Assembly (NCBI GenBank): GCA_013400115.1
Contig: VXBP01004441.1
Location: 114,116 to 178,115, forward strand
Direction of reading: 5' to 3'
DNA length: 64,000 bases
Source of the DNA: Rhinopomastus cyanomelas
Taxonomy: Eukaryota > Chordata > Aves > Bucerotiformes > Rhinopomastidae
The notes beneath the pieces were generated by a model, which saw nothing but the letters and a program-made list of their open reading frames with translations, did no database searches and was not told the origin of the DNA. Positions 21,919 to 33,956 of the stretch are shown in pieces. The translations under genes were made by a program, and so were the position numbers. The stretch's first letter is position 1; each line of letters begins with the position of its first letter.

Positions 21919-22776
21919 TTCAATCCAAAGTAGAATTTTAGCCAAATTAACGACAGCGAAACAGAGCAAACAAAGCTGACGCTATTCATGGGTAGCAGAT
22001 TCCATTGCTGAGCTGATGCCATCTCCCTTTATCCATGGAGGGGTGCAAAATTTACTATTGAGCTCATCACAAGGCTTTTAAATAGTTCCCTGCCATAAAT
22101 CACATCCGCTGCAGCGTTCCCTGCAGTGCTGCAGAGGATGGACTGGAGAAATAACTCCGTCAGCTAAACACAGAGGCTGAAAGAGGTTGCGAAAGCATAT
22201 CACCATATAGCCACTGGGATCAATTTTTATAATGTGCAGCGATATTCAATAAGTCATTAACAAGATTAATGAGCTCTAATAAAAAATGCAAGCTCCTATT
22301 CCGTATTTTACTCAGATCACTGTAGCTTAAAATTGCATTTTATGATTTTATTAGACATATTACTTAATTTTTCTCAAACTGGTCATTTTATTAAAGTTAA
22401 AACATATTAAATAGATTTTTTTCCCCACAGAGAAATGGGATTTTAAAAAAACCAAATTGACTTTATATAGTAAAGTACTGTCATAACATAAATAGGTACC
22501 TAATCAATAGGCTCAAGTGTGTGCTGCTGCAGTAGCAAAAGGCTTAGCATGAGGCTTTGAGACTGGGCCAGTGCATAAGTGCACTACCTCATAAAAGCAC
22601 CTGAAGTACAAGGAGTGTTATATCCCAGTCATATATCACCCAGTGAAGATTATTTCTGCTGGTGACTTACACGCTGGTGGGGCCCTGCAAAATCTCTGTT
22701 TAATTTCTCTCAACTTGCCTGTTCAAGTGAAAAGTGTAGCCTTTGCAGGACCTGCTTCATTCCTTCCTTTCATGTG
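21919..22776. other. unique, very AT-rich DNA
   Basis: Region 22200-22500 is dense in AATTAA/TTTAATT-type words and free of repeats. It could be conserved non-coding sequence; not testable here. Confidence 0.3.
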
Positions 22777-23250
22777 ATCATAGAACCATAGAATCATTCA
22801 GGTTTGAAAAGACCTCTGGGATCATAGACCCCAACCATCAACCTGCTCCACAAGGTCACCCCTAAACTGGATCCCCCAACACAACATCCAAGTATCTGCT
22901 AAACTCATCCAGGGATGGGGACTCAACCACCACTCTGGGCAGCCCAGTCCAGGGCCTGACCTCTCTCTCTGGCAAGAATTTTTCTTGATGCCCGGTCTGG
23001 CCCTCCCCTGTTGGAGCTTGTAGCCCTCCCCTCTGTTTCTGTCACTAATAGCCTGTGAGAAGAGCCCAGCACCAACATCTCTGCAATGTCCATTCAGGTA
23101 GCTGTAGAGAGCGATGAGGTCTCCCCTCAGCCTCCTCTTCCTCAAAGTAAACAGCCCCAACTCTCTCAGTCTCTCCTCATCAGATTAATTCTCCAGGCCC
23201 CTCCCCAGCTTCATTGCCCTTCTCTGCACTTGCTGCAGCTCCTCGATCCT
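22777..23250 (-). mobile_element. CR1-B LINE, 5'-truncated
   Basis: 3' end ATCATAGAACCATAGAATC at about 22778. The minus frame 23160-22822 covers G-L-F-T-L-R-K-R-R-L to the C-terminus, then frameshifts. The 5' end reaches the E-E-L-Q-Q-V-Q-R-R segment near 23250. Confidence 0.94.
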
Positions 23251-24595
23251 CCCAGGCTCCACTGTGATTCTGCTGAGTGAAGTCACTGCAGAGAAAGCAG
23301 CTGGTGTGGTAACGTGGTTGGTTACCATTTGTTTCTCCTTTTGCAGGAGCTTTACTTCATCAATAACTATCTCGAGTCTCCTTTTATAAAGCTGTGCTCT
23401 GGAGACCACGTCCAAGCCACTGTGTTGTTGTGATTTAGAAGTTAATTTAAAGGACATATATGGCATGGCAGCATGTAGGAGGAAAGCTTATTTTTGATTC
23501 ATGTAAGTCTTAGGTGCTGGATTGATTGGTTTAATAACGTTTCTTAATAAAGTAAACGGAATGCATTGTATTCCTGCGGGCTCGTGGGATGGAGAGTAGG
23601 AAGCTCCAGCCTCTTCATAACTTGTTAGCTTTGACTTCGCGGAGGATATTAGAGCGCTCTGCTTTGCAATCATTGTTTTATGCCCGCAGCCCTCATCTGA
23701 AAAGACATCTCCATTACACTTGAAAATGCAGATATCTGCAGCGTATGAGGGAGCTTTCACACTTAGCTCTCAAGTGCAGTCTGGGCATCTATTCAAGCAC
23801 TCCATTTAGAGCAGTTCTTTTGTACCTCTAGGGCTTTGTCTGTGGGCTCGGTGGTCCTGAGGTGGTCCTTGAGGAAAGCAGTCTTACCTGGGGGAGATGA
23901 TTAAGAGCACACTTGAGCGATTTCCTCACGTGTGACGTAAGTTAAATGTTTGTTTCTTCGTAAAACCTCGCCAAAAATATTCCAGCAGACACCTTATTGT
24001 TCGTCCCAATTCCATTCTTCTGCTTTGCCTTGTGTGGGAAAAGGGAGACTTGCTGCAGTGACTGAAATAGCATAAGAAGCCATCTGGGAAGTGCTGGCTC
24101 ATACCAAGTGTTAATTTATTGTACTCTTCTCAGAAAACATCTAGAAAAGATGCTATTTTGTGGATTCCAGGAAGGCTTTTAAGACGTTGTAAGTGCAGGC
24201 AGTGACCTTCAAACTGGAACACAACTTGGATCTCAAACCTCATTGCTTTTCAGCAGAATACTTGGTTCCACATGCTGTGACCTTCAGGAAACCTCCTGAC
24301 TGCTGGAAGTCTGGGCATGGGCAAGAATCGGGTGTATATGGCCTTACTGAGAAATAACTGCCCCACAAAACCTTAGAAATGTTGGCTAATGTGTTAGGCA
24401 GAACACTCTGAGATTTCACACTGAGAGACACAAAGATTTTGTTCCAAAAGTCTGCCTTTCTGCTTTGTTCAGGTGGCTGCAGGGGGCAGCAGCCATTTGC
24501 AGCGATGAAGGCAGAATGTGCAGCCAGCAGAGCACAGCACAGACAGAGGAGAGGTGCACTTTTGGTTTATTCATAGCAGCATTGAAACCGTCCAA
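23251..24595. other. unique DNA
   Basis: 1.3 kb with no CR1. Minus frames at 23185-23466 and 23488-23760 show no domain; the first partly overlaps CR1-B antisense. No exon supported. Confidence 0.45.
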
Positions 24596-24716
24596 GTCAG
24601 GTCAGGGGCTCTGAGCAACATGAGCTGCTTAAAGATGTCCCTCCTCGCAGCAGACGGCTTGGACCACATGAACTTTAAACGTCCCTTCCCACCCAAACTG
24701 TTCTATGATTCTATGA
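24596..24716 (+). mobile_element. CR1-E 3' fragment
   Basis: GGGGCTCTGAGCAACATGAG, then GTCCCTTCCCACCCAAACTG and the tail TTCTATGATTCTATGA, the older ATTCTATG form of the CR1 3' repeat. Confidence 0.85.
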
Positions 24717-24785
24717 ACTTGTGTCTTTCAGAAGAAAGCTTTTCTAGTTGGAGGGGAAAATTGTTTTCCAGTGGTGCTCTGGGGC

Positions 24786-25341
24786 TAGTTAGCAGCTCGA
24801 GAGAGGTTCTCCTCTGCCTCTGTTCTGCCCTCCTGAGACCACAGCTGAAATCTAGTGTCTAGTTCTGGGCCCCTCAGCTCCAGAAGGACACAGAGCTGCT
24901 GGAGAGAGTCCAGTGCAGAGCCACAGAGATGATGGAGGGAGGGGAGCGTCTGCCTGATGAGGAAAGGCTGAGGGAGCTGGGGCTCTTTGGCTTAGAGAAA
25001 AGGAGCCTGAGGGGTGACCCCATGAATGTTGATAAATATGTGAAGGGTGGGTGTCAGGAGGATGGACCCAGGTTCTGCTCAGGGGCACCTAATAATAGGA
25101 CAAGCTGGAACACAGGAGGTTCCACATCAATGTGAGAATGAACTTCTGTATGGTGAAGGTGACAGAGCCCTGGCAGGGGCTTCCCAGGGAGGTTGTGGAG
25201 TCTCTTTCTCTGGAGACATTTCAAACCCACCTGGCCATGTTCCTGTGCAACTGGATCTAGGTGATCCTGCTGTGGTGGCGGGATAGGACTGGATGATCTT
25301 TCGAGGTCCTTTCCAATCCTTAGTGTTCGGTGATTCTGTGA
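24786..25341 (+). mobile_element. CR1-A LINE, long 3' copy
   Basis: Starts at GGCTAGTTAGCAGCTC (post-RT region) and reaches the tail (GTTCGGTGATTCTGTGA). About 18 bp are missing in R-T-(R-G-N-G-C-E)-L-E-H, which breaks the frame after 25110. A second frame resumes to the end. Confidence 0.95.
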
Positions 25342-26080
25342 AAAGGAAACCCTCACCAGAGAGGATCTATATAGTTATTTAGTTGGAGAATTAATCCTTC
25401 AGTAAGAGAAGGCTACAAAGGGAGTTTACAGCTTAAAGAGATGTTCATTAATATCTGTGATGTTCATCCATCTTTCTCTGTTTCTCGGCTGTGCTGGCCA
25501 GTCTCATATCAAGTGAAAATGACTGTATAAAGCAAAGTGATTAATGCCTGTTTGAGACAATTGGAAGGTTATTTTCTTCCTTTATGATGCAGCTTTATGT
25601 ACAGTGTGTGCGCACAGTACACGAGGTACTCTGCTAACAACACAGCGAGATGTTTTATTGATCTCCTTCTGTTCCGCTTCACTAACGATGCCTATTTTCA
25701 GCGAGGCACAGCACCAGGCTAATCAAGTATGCACTTACTGCTAAAGAGTGCATGGAGCTATCTGGAGAAGCTATGGCTAATGGATTAGGAGAAATAGAAG
25801 ACTTCTCAAACGTATGATGAAGAGAGGATGAGCAGGGGAAAAAATATGTTCTGAGGTAGTGAGGTTAAAATGATTTAAAGCACTTTGGAGCCCTAAAAAT
25901 AGGAGTTCTCGTTTAGAATGGCAAATGCAAATTGTGCTCTGAAATTAAAAGACATCTCGGCAGGATTTGAAAATGAGAGTTGTATGTTCTAAGCCGTGTG
26001 CGTGCTTTCAAAAACACTCACCCAAGCTGGCAGGTTTTCTGCAGTGCAAAAAGAAAGCCAGGAGAGAGAATTACTAAAAG
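25342..26080. other. unique DNA
   Basis: Nothing recognised on either strand. Confidence 0.5.
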
Positions 26081-26498
26081 TCACAGAGATGATGAAGGGA
26101 GTGCAACATCTCCCTGCTGAGGAAAGGCTGAGGGAGCTGGGTCTCTTTAGCTTAGAGAAGAGGAGACTGAGGGGCGACCCCATTAATGTTGATAAATATG
26201 TGAAGGGTGGGTGTCAGGAGATGGAGCTCAGTGCAATCTAGTGATAGGACAAGGGGCAGTGGGTGTGTGAGCTGGCACACAGGACGTTCTACGTCAATAT
26301 GAGGAGGAACTTCTTCCCAGTTAGCGTGACAGAGCACTGGAAGGGGCTGCCCAGGGGGTTTGTGGAGTCTCCACCGGAAACGTTTAAAACCCTCCTGGCC
26401 ATATTTCTGTGCGACTGAATCTAGGGGATCCTGCTGTGTTGGGGGTGTTGGACTAAATGATCTTTGGAGGTCCCTTCTGTGATTCAGTGGTTCTGTGA
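26081..26498 (+). mobile_element. CR1-A LINE, 5'-truncated
   Basis: Starts at T-E-M-M-K-G-V-Q-H-L. A one-base loss in GTCAGGAGATGGAGC and a deleted G-A-R-L segment break the frame near 26220. The UTR lacks the AATCCCTAATG stretch. Confidence 0.94.
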
Positions 26499-27063
26499 GT
26501 GGAACGGTGAGAAATGAAAGGCTTGTGCCTGTGTACATTGCACACGTACTTCTTTCCTACTAGGATTTCCTATGTAAAAACGTAACTACTTGGTAAATAT
26601 TGAACAACATAAATGCTTGAGCTGCCTGGAAATAGCAAAAAAGTTATTGGGACTGGATTAATTATTAAATAATGTCTTTAGTAATATCTTTTCCCCGTAG
26701 ATATAGTTGTAGCTGGTCTAACACATATTAGGATAATTGAGAGAAGCGTGTCTTTATGTACAAGAGTATACGTGTTCCCCAAATGGATTCAATTAAACCC
26801 ATAGCAACAGTGAGCGTTGCAACAACGAGGGAGCTGCGGCTGGAGGGCACGCTTCATTTCTCCCCGCCTGTATCTTGCTAATATTAATTGCAAGGCCGTG
26901 TGATCTGTTTTTTCTGTAGAAAATACTGTAAGGGCACAGTGATCTTTCAGCAAGTTGATACGTGCAAAGGGGAATGAGACTAATTAAGGAGCAAAAGAAT
27001 AAAACCAAAAGACAATGATGAACCCTTTCATAGGATGGGGGCTTGTTCCAGTATCATGAGATT
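26499..27063. other. unique AT-rich DNA
   Basis: Nothing recognised. Confidence 0.5.
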
Positions 27064-27583
27064 TCACAGAATTATTAAGGCTGGAAAAGTCCTCTGAGCT
27101 CATCCAGCCCAGCCCAGGATCTAACATCACCAGGGCACTCAGGGCCACAGCCAGGCTGTCCTTCAACACCTCCAGGAATGGGGACTCCGTCACCGCCCTG
27201 GGCAGTCCAGTCCAGGCTCTGATCACCCTTTCCGTGAGGAAGGGCTTCCTAACATCCAACCTAACCCTCCCCGGCAGCTTCAGGCCCTGCCCTCTCATCC
27301 TGGTACTGGTTGTCTGAGAGAAGAACCTGACCCCCGCCTGACTGCAATCTCCCTTCAGGGAGTTGGAGAGAAGAAGGTCTGCCCTGAGGCTCCTCTTCTC
27401 CAGGCTAAACACCCCCAGCTCCCTCAGCCTCTCCTCATCAGACTTTCCCTTCAGTCCCTTCCCTGGCCCCCTTGCTCCTCTAGATCTGCTCTAGCCCTTC
27501 AGTCTCTTTCTTGAAGTGAGGGGCCCAGCACTGGCCCCAGTACTCAAGGTGAAGCGTCACCGGTGCCCAGTACAGGGAGAGAT
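27064..27583 (-). mobile_element. CR1-C LINE, long older copy
   Basis: 3' end TTTCACAGAATTATTAAGG. The minus frame from 27412 reads F-S-L-E-K-R-S-L-R-A-D, R-L-D-V-R-K-P-F-L-T-E and W-T-G-L-P-R-A. The 5' side extends to the post-RT G-P-x-L-x-P segment (GGGGCCCAGCACTGGCCCC). Confidence 0.92.
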
Positions 27584-27860
27584 CAGCTGTTAGGTTTAGT
27601 CATTGCTTTATGCCTTTCCTAGCAATCTTATGAAAAAATAAAGGAAATAATAATTACATTATTGATTATGTTAACAGTTCATGGTGGAATACTAAGATAA
27701 CAGTGTGAAGATAAATTAAACCTTTCAGCTGGAGTCAATAAAACTATCTTCCTATTCTCATGTTATGGAAGCCACTTCGATAAACGCACCTGGAGTATCT
27801 GACCAGTGGAGCACAGAGCAGTTCCTGGGCAACATTCTTACCCCCTCTTTTACAGAAGGG

Positions 27861-28093
27861 GTGGGGCCTCCCAGTTCCAGGAGCACAGGAGGTTCCACAT
27901 CAATCTGAGAAGGAACTTCTTCCTGGTGAGGCTGCCCAGGGGGGTTGTGGAGTCTCCTTCTCTGGCAACATTTAAAATCTGCGGGGACAATTTCCCATGT
28001 GACTGGCTCTAGGGGATCCTGCTGTGGCAGGGGGATTGGACGAAATGCTTTTTGAGGTCCCTTCCAATCCCTAATGTTCTGTGACTCTGTGAA
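27861..28093 (+). mobile_element. CR1-A LINE with large internal deletion
   Basis: A left piece (GGGCCTCCCAGTTCCAG) joins directly to GAGCACAGGAGGTTCC, losing about 300 bp of ORF2. A further deletion removes V-T-E-P-W-K-G. Tail GTTCTGTGACTCTGTGA. Confidence 0.9.
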
Positions 28094-28700
28094 GACACAG
28101 AGATATATACTTATGAGCCTCAAGTCTCACAGGAGCATAAATATGCATCGCTATTTCCATGTTCCAGGTTAGCAGAGTGAGACTCCAAGAATAAATCTGG
28201 GGGAAACTGAAGTCATCCTCTGTCGCAGGGCCATTTATCTTGTTTTCATCTTCATCATGCTGGACCAGTGCTGTGAGGTACCATCGCCGGGTTCCTGGCA
28301 GAGGATTTCTTCAGCGCTGTGCGCATTTTCATAACAACAAGCCAAATTCAGACCATAGATTTTCCATCATGACTGTCAGAACAATTATGTTCAAGGGTAA
28401 AAAGAATAATGTGTTGCTTCCTAAGTGCAACATGTTCTGTTTTTCTTTTTCAAATGGTGCTGGTGCACTCAGCTGCTTCCTAATGATCCATTCTCCTATT
28501 GCTGGCAGTATCCATGGATCAAGACCCTTTGGAAAGCTGCACTTTTTTTGATAGAGATAACTCATGGAAAGGCGTTCTTTGGTAAAAAATCACTTGATTG
28601 GAGCAAACTGGTCAGTACAGGAGCATTTTGCATCTGCTCTTTTTCTTCTATCTTAATGCTTTTAAGATTAGTAGTGGTACTGTCCTCATGAAAATAAAAG
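28094..28700. other. unique DNA
   Basis: Overlapping frames of 78-103 codons on both strands (28240-28691) have no recognisable domain. Confidence 0.4.
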
Positions 28701-29127
28701 AGATGATGGAGTCGAACACCACCTTGGTGAGGAAAGGCTGAGGAGGGAGCTGGGGCTCTTGAGCTTGGAGAAAAGGAGACTGAGGGGTGACCTCATTAAT
28801 GTTGATCAATATGTGAAGGGTGGGTGTCAGGAGGATGGAGCCAGGCTCTGCTCAGGGGCATCTAGTGATAGGACAAGGGGCAGTGGGTGTCAGCTGGAAC
28901 AGAGGAGGTTCCACATCAATGTGAGAAGGATCTTCTTCCCAGTGAGGGTGACAGAGCACTGGAAGGGGCTGCTCAGGGTGAGTTGGGGTGTCCTCCTCTG
29001 GAGACATTTAAAACCTGCCTGGATATATTCCTGGGTGACTTGGTCTAGGTGACCCTAGACCAAGGGGGATTGGACTAGACGATCTTTTGAGGTCCCTTCC
29101 AATCCCTAATAGTCTCTGATTCTGTGA
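28701..29127 (+). mobile_element. CR1-A LINE, 5'-truncated
   Basis: From E-M-M-E to the tail (GTCTCTGATTCTGTGA). The frame 28759-29052 covers K-R-R-L-R-G-D to V-R-V-T-E-H-W-K-G. The UTR start is altered: GACCCTAGACCAAGGGGG. Confidence 0.94.
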
Positions 29128-29482
29128 ATGTAGGAAGGTGGAGTGTGCTAAACTGTATTCTAAAATCACAATTAACACTGTGCAGTAATGAAGCTGTAAG
29201 TAAATCTGCTCTAGTAGCAACTGTAATTATCTCATAAATTAAAGAAAAAAATGAGAGAATTCTTGTGTGGAGCTTCACACCTAGTGGCTACTTCAGCTGC
29301 ATTTTTCTTGTCAGCTGTATCATCCATGGGTGCTAATGGTTTCTTAGCAGGCACGGAATTTTTCAAGATCTGTGTATTCTGCTGTTTCCTAATGTATTAC
29401 GTACATACTCCATTTACTAGTTAGTTAATAATGATGTAAAGGGTGATTAAATAAAGGTGTTGCTTTAGTATAATGAGCACAG
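29128..29482. other. unique DNA upstream of a candidate exon
   Basis: AT-rich, no repeat. It ends in GTATAATGAGCACAG, a modest acceptor. Confidence 0.4.
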
Positions 29483-29534
29483 CTGCTTCTGGCTCCAGTT
29501 TGGATGCCAGTGATGTTTGTCTCTTGACAAACAG
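29483..29534 (+). CDS. candidate short internal exon
   Basis: 52 bp between a modest acceptor at 29482 and a strong donor ACAG/GTAAGA at 29535. Only one forward frame is open: two bases, then A-S-G-S-S-L-D-A-S-D-V-C-L-L-T-N, then two bases (AG). That frame joins the one base left by 20453-20588 and the one base needed by 41138-41249 (AG+A, Arg). The phase fit is the main support; 16 open codons alone mean nothing. Confidence 0.27.
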
Positions 29535-29638
29535 GTAAGAGAGGATGGAGCTGTCGGCATTAACTTGAGGATTCTGGTCACAGGAACTGTCTCATCAGCA
29601 GTTTCTTGTGGAAAGACAGGGAGAGGGCCTAAATACCG

Positions 29639-29893
29639 AGGGACAGACAGTGGATGTGAGCTGGAACATAGGCTGCGCATCAGCCTGAGAAGGAACATCT
29701 TGATCGTGAGGGTGACGGAACCCTGGCAGGGGCTGTCCATTGGGGTTGTGGAGTCTCCTTCTCTGGAGACGTTTAAAACCCCCCGGCCATATTCCTGTGA
29801 GACTGGATCTAAGGGGATCCTGCCGTGGCAGGGGGATTGGACTGGATGATCTTTCCAGGTCCTTTCCAGTCCCTAACATTCTGTGGTTCTGTA
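29639..29893 (+). mobile_element. CR1-A LINE, 5'-truncated
   Basis: Starts at D-S-G-C-E-L-E-H and runs to tail ATTCTGTGGTTCTG. Frameshift around CTGCGCATCAGC; the stop region reads GATCTAAGGG with an extra A. Confidence 0.93.
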
Positions 29894-29933
29894 ATCAGAG
29901 AAATCAAATCACTGCAGCATCCAAAGGGTATGT

Positions 29934-30193
29934 AATGATAGGATGAGGGATTATGGTTTTAAGATGGAATTAGGGTAGTCTGAGGCTGGACAGAAGGAAA
30001 AAGTTCTTTAATCTGAGGGTGGGCGATCCTTGGAACAGGCGACCTGAAGAGGTGGTGGAGGCCCCATTCCTGGAGCCATTCAGGGTCAGGCTGGACAGCA
30101 GATCTAGTTAGAGATGTCCCTGCACGTTGTTGGGGAGTTGGGCTAGATGCCCTTTGTAGCTCTTTTCCAGTCCAAAACATTCTGTGGTTCTAG
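29934..30193 (+). mobile_element. CR1-E LINE fragment
   Basis: ATGATAGGATGAGGG at the start, AGTTCTTTAATCTGAGGG, then GTTGGGCTAGATGCCC and a tail ACATTCTGTGGTTC. The longest E copy here, directly downstream of a CR1-A copy in the same orientation. Confidence 0.86.
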
Positions 30194-30685
30194 GAAATGA
30201 CCAGTAAGAAGAGTGAGTGGTCTCACAATGTTGTGAAAATGGTGAACATCAACAGGTTGCTCTCAGACCACTTGTAGCTGAAGGTTTGTGGGTTGTGAGA
30301 GTTTTCCTGTTTCTTCCTTTTTGCCTGGGAGAAGTGGGCTGATTTGTGATGGGAACCCTCACCTGGAGTTTTGAAGCCTAATGGGTTAGACTTGTCTACT
30401 TGCAGCGCCCTGCAGATAAAAGGCATCGCTCAGCCAGCCCCGTCTCCAATAATTAGCACCTGAGCTTCATAAATATCTAATGGTGGCAGTGCTTCCGTGA
30501 CTTCACTTGGATGAAGTCATGAGCTGCTCTGGTACAGGCTATAAATGAGCCGGTAATATTAACTGAAAGTGATGTAAATCAGGGCTCTTTAGAGCTCATC
30601 AGTGAGCAGAAATCAATACGGAGGAAATTGTAAAATTTCAGATCTTCTTTGCTCTGATACATACATCGATTACTTTGGGCTCTTC
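30194..30685. other. unique DNA, possibly conserved non-coding
   Basis: 30430-30650 is repeat-free and rich in TAAT and ATGAAGTCAT-type words. It directly precedes the MIR-like SINE. No coding signal. Confidence 0.3.
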
Positions 30686-30799
30686 TGGGAGGGAGCGCGG
30701 TGTAGTGGTTCTGCTGTCACTGGAGTGGAAGTATCTGGGAGTCTGCTTTCCACCTTCCTCTGCTATGAAACGGTGATAATACCCCTTCTGTTTGTTTGA
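30686..30799 (+). repeat. MIR-like ancient tRNA-derived SINE
   Basis: GCGGTGTAGTGGTTCTGCTG (30697-30716) matches the tRNA-derived head of MIR, with a Pol III A-box remnant. A core-like segment ATCTGGGAGTCTGCTTTCCA follows. ATGAAACGGTGATAATACC (30764-30782) matches the MIR 3' region, which has a TGTAAAATGGGGATAATA pattern. The copy is diverged and would predate the bird radiation. The B box is not recognisable, which excludes a functional tRNA gene. Confidence 0.55.
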
Positions 30800-31488
30800 A
30801 GCTTTTTTCTAGTGGGTTTAGGTCCTTACAGTCAAATTGTAGTTAATGTTCATCATCTACAGGCACAGATAAATATATCCTGGAGCTGTGTCCTTCCTAT
30901 AATAAATAAAAGAAATATTTATAGTGGCTGCCTTTGGGATAAGAATAACTCTGCTTTTAAATCTGTATTTCTGTCTCTCACTTGTCCAGGCACCTGGAAC
31001 TTTCCCCCGTTCCAGTCGATGCAAGAAGTCATCTCCTCTGTGAGAAAAGTGCCAATTATTTCTATTTTGAGAAAGCTCCCAATGAGCACCTTCTCCGGCC
31101 CCCAGGGCCAAGATTAGCACCGCTCTCACTAATCCACCAGATCGGCCGTGCTCCTCGTACCAGGTATAATGATGTAGCCTCTTGTCGCTGCCTTTCATTG
31201 TCATTTTTCCCCCGTGTTAAACTATCACTTGTGCAGTGTGGCACCTGCCCCGCTGTACGTGGGACAGTCACAGCTATTAGTGTCACCCACTGAATGTATT
31301 TAGCAAGGCTGTGGTGTCGTTGTGACACACTGACGACGACGCATTGGGATCTAAAACCAGTTTTCCAGCCGCACTAGAGGGTGCTTGAGGATCCAGCAAC
31401 CCAGAAACACACCTTCCCTGAGGTGGTCACAGAAAGGCTGCACATCACAGGGGAGGTACAAGGGTGCCTTGAGCCTGGGGGGTGCAGT
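30800..31488. other. unique DNA
   Basis: Open frames on both strands (30812-31117 plus, 30857-31204 minus, 30982-31293 plus) overlap heavily and show no recognisable domain. It may include conserved non-coding sequence. Confidence 0.35.
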
Positions 31489-31708
31489 ACCACATCAGTA
31501 TGAGAAGGAACTTATTCCTTGTGAGGGTGACAGAGCCCTGGAAGGAGCTGCCTTGGGGGGTTGTGGAGTCTCCTTCTCTGGAGACGTTTCAAACCCACCT
31601 GGATACGTTCCTGTGGGACTTGGTCTAGGGGATCCTGCTGTGGTGGGGGATTGGACTGGATGATCTTTCGAGGTCCCTTCCAGTCCCTAACGTTCTGTGA
31701 TTCTGTGA
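31489..31708 (+). mobile_element. CR1-A LINE, short 3' copy
   Basis: From CCACATCAGTATGAGAAGG to a perfect tail. ORF2 end open until CCTTGGGGGGTTG shifts the frame; the stop TAG is preserved. Confidence 0.93.
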
Positions 31709-33211
31709 AAGGAAGGGACAAACTAGGGGCACAGTGCTGCGTATTGTTAACACAGCCATCAAGTACAACCCCATTTACAGCTGTTTGTGGATACAGGAAC
31801 CAACTTCTGCAGCCCTGCAGTCCCCTGGGCTCTGCCATTTCTCAAAAACTGGCTGTGATGTTTTCATGCTGTGGATGAGTTAACTTCTAGAAAAGATGAA
31901 AAAACCCCATGTGAGGGGAGTGTAGGAATGTAGAGATGGAAAGATGAGTTACTAAATGGCCTGTAAGGTGGTTACAGGCACCTGGAGGAGCCTGAGAACA
32001 GGATAGAGCCATGCTGAGCTGGTGCAGCAGAGGAAGAGCAGAGCTCCCCTGCCTGGATGACTATTTTTAAGCTGTACACGCGAGATCTGCTCTGTCCAAC
32101 CCTTCTGGCCACGCTTGTACGTGCTGTTTAACTTTATGCTTTATGCCAGTTAAGAGGAGCCTTAAAAAGCTCCCATGAGTTGTTCTCTGGAGCAAATCCG
32201 ATTACAGGCTCTCTGTTGGGCCGTCCTGACACCTCATGCTGCGCCCCAGCAGGAGGAAGCGCCTCTGTCTGCCTTCCCACTGTCACTCCCCAGCGACTGT
32301 TACGCTCGGGGGTGACGCAGCCCTTCCATTAGCAGCGTGCTGGCTCTCCAAAGGTCCTTCACGCAGTCTAGCTCAGCACCAAGAAAGCATTTTTCAGGCT
32401 TTTAGAAGGTGCTGTTGCCCGTGTTAGTGCCAGCACCTCAGAGTGCCTTGCTGTGACAGTACTGAGTGGCCCCTTGTTAAAAGTAAGTAGCTGAAGGGCT
32501 GTGCGTGCCCACAGGCTTCTCCTGGCATCTGCCTTTACCGCACACGTATGTGAAAGGTGGAGGGGGCACGGAGCAGAATGAGATGGCCGTCTGGGATTCG
32601 TTCAACTTGGGTGCAAGCTTTCCTGCCGTTCCACACCTCATCTTCAGCTGCTCATCACCCCTGCCCTGAAATCAGCAGCCTCCCTGATCTGTCGCTGGAC
32701 CTGCACGTGTAGCCTCCCCACGAGCCAAGTTTGCTGAATCGAGCTGTGTGAGACAGCCCCTGCTGTTAGAAGTGCTCTAGCTGTTGGATTCATTTGGACA
32801 GAACTGGGTTAGCAGCAATTACACATGCCACCAGCTGACAGTCGGAGAAGTCTGCAACCTCCGGTGGTGATCAGATGGGCAGTGGGATCAGCAGAAAGCA
32901 GAGTGATGATCCCGTAATCTGGCACAGCCTTCCTTAGCATCAAAGACTGTACGTGGGCAAGCGGCACTCATTAGGACTGAGAAGGTAATGGAATCATCAG
33001 GCCTGAAGGACTGAGGGTGTGGCTGTTGTGCCCACCACTTCTCTCAAGTGACAGAATCAGACCTTCAGTTGCACTCATAATTTTCTCTTAACATTAGGAA
33101 AACAGCCTTCTCTTCACAAGGAGAGCTGTGTAACTCTGGAGCAGTCATTGCCTAGAACCTGATGACACTACGTTCACATTTGACCGTGGGAAGGGATTTT
33201 GCTGTCAGCCC
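31709..33211. other. unique DNA, moderately GC-rich
   Basis: 1.5 kb without CR1. No exon with paired splice sites that I trust; a donor-like GTAAGTAG near 32481 has no matching acceptor. Confidence 0.4.
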
Positions 33212-33420
33212 CAAGGACCTTCTTCCCAGTGAGGGTGACAGAGCCCTGGAAGGGGCTGCCTACGGGGGGTTGTGGAGTCTCCTTCTCTGGAGATGTTTCA
33301 AACCCACCTGGACGTGTTCCTGGGTGACTGGATCTAGGGGATCCTGCTGTGGCAAGGGGACTGGGCTGGATGATCTTTGGAGGTCCCTTCCAATCCCTAA
33401 TGTTATGTGATTCTGTGTGA
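33212..33420 (+). mobile_element. CR1-A LINE, short 3' copy
   Basis: From the D-L-L-P-S-E segment (CTTCTTCCCAGTGAGGG) to tail GTTATGTGATTCTGTG. Confidence 0.92.
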
Positions 33421-33956
33421 AAACACTAAGTACACAGAAGTATTTGAAGACCAAATGTGTCCATGAACAAGGAGGTAACCTTTACAAACCTACAGATGTT
33501 TTAAACGTAAGTGTTTAGGGCACTGTAGTGTTGATGTAGCCAGATGATAATATTATAGCTGCAAATACTATCTAGTTTAATATAGTAAAGTCTAGAAACA
33601 GTCTACATGTAGTTTAAAACGAAATCTGACTTTCAGACCAAGATTGTGTTTGCCCATCTGATGTTGGTGCTGCACACATCAGGACATCCTGAGCTACAGA
33701 AGGAGCTACAGAAGCTGAACATTGGAAGGAAACAGAGTGTTCCTGTCACATGGGAGACTTCAACACAACCTAAAACATACATAGAAACCAAAATCTACTT
33801 CATTAGCTGCAGATGCTTAGAAGCATATTAGCATTTTTGTGTTTACTTAGCCTCATGCCTAATTAGCTTAGTTGCTGTAAACTTCTCTCAGGGGAATAAA
33901 TTACTGGGGAAAAAATCCCTTCCCAAATACAGTATTTAGTGAGGTAAAACAGCAGG
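33421..33956. other. unique AT-rich DNA
   Basis: Nothing recognised. Confidence 0.5.

Noticed and set aside
30691..30760. tRNA gene suggested by GTGTAGTGGTT
   Set aside because: No B box, no acceptor stem or anticodon arm; the downstream sequence fits a MIR-type SINE.
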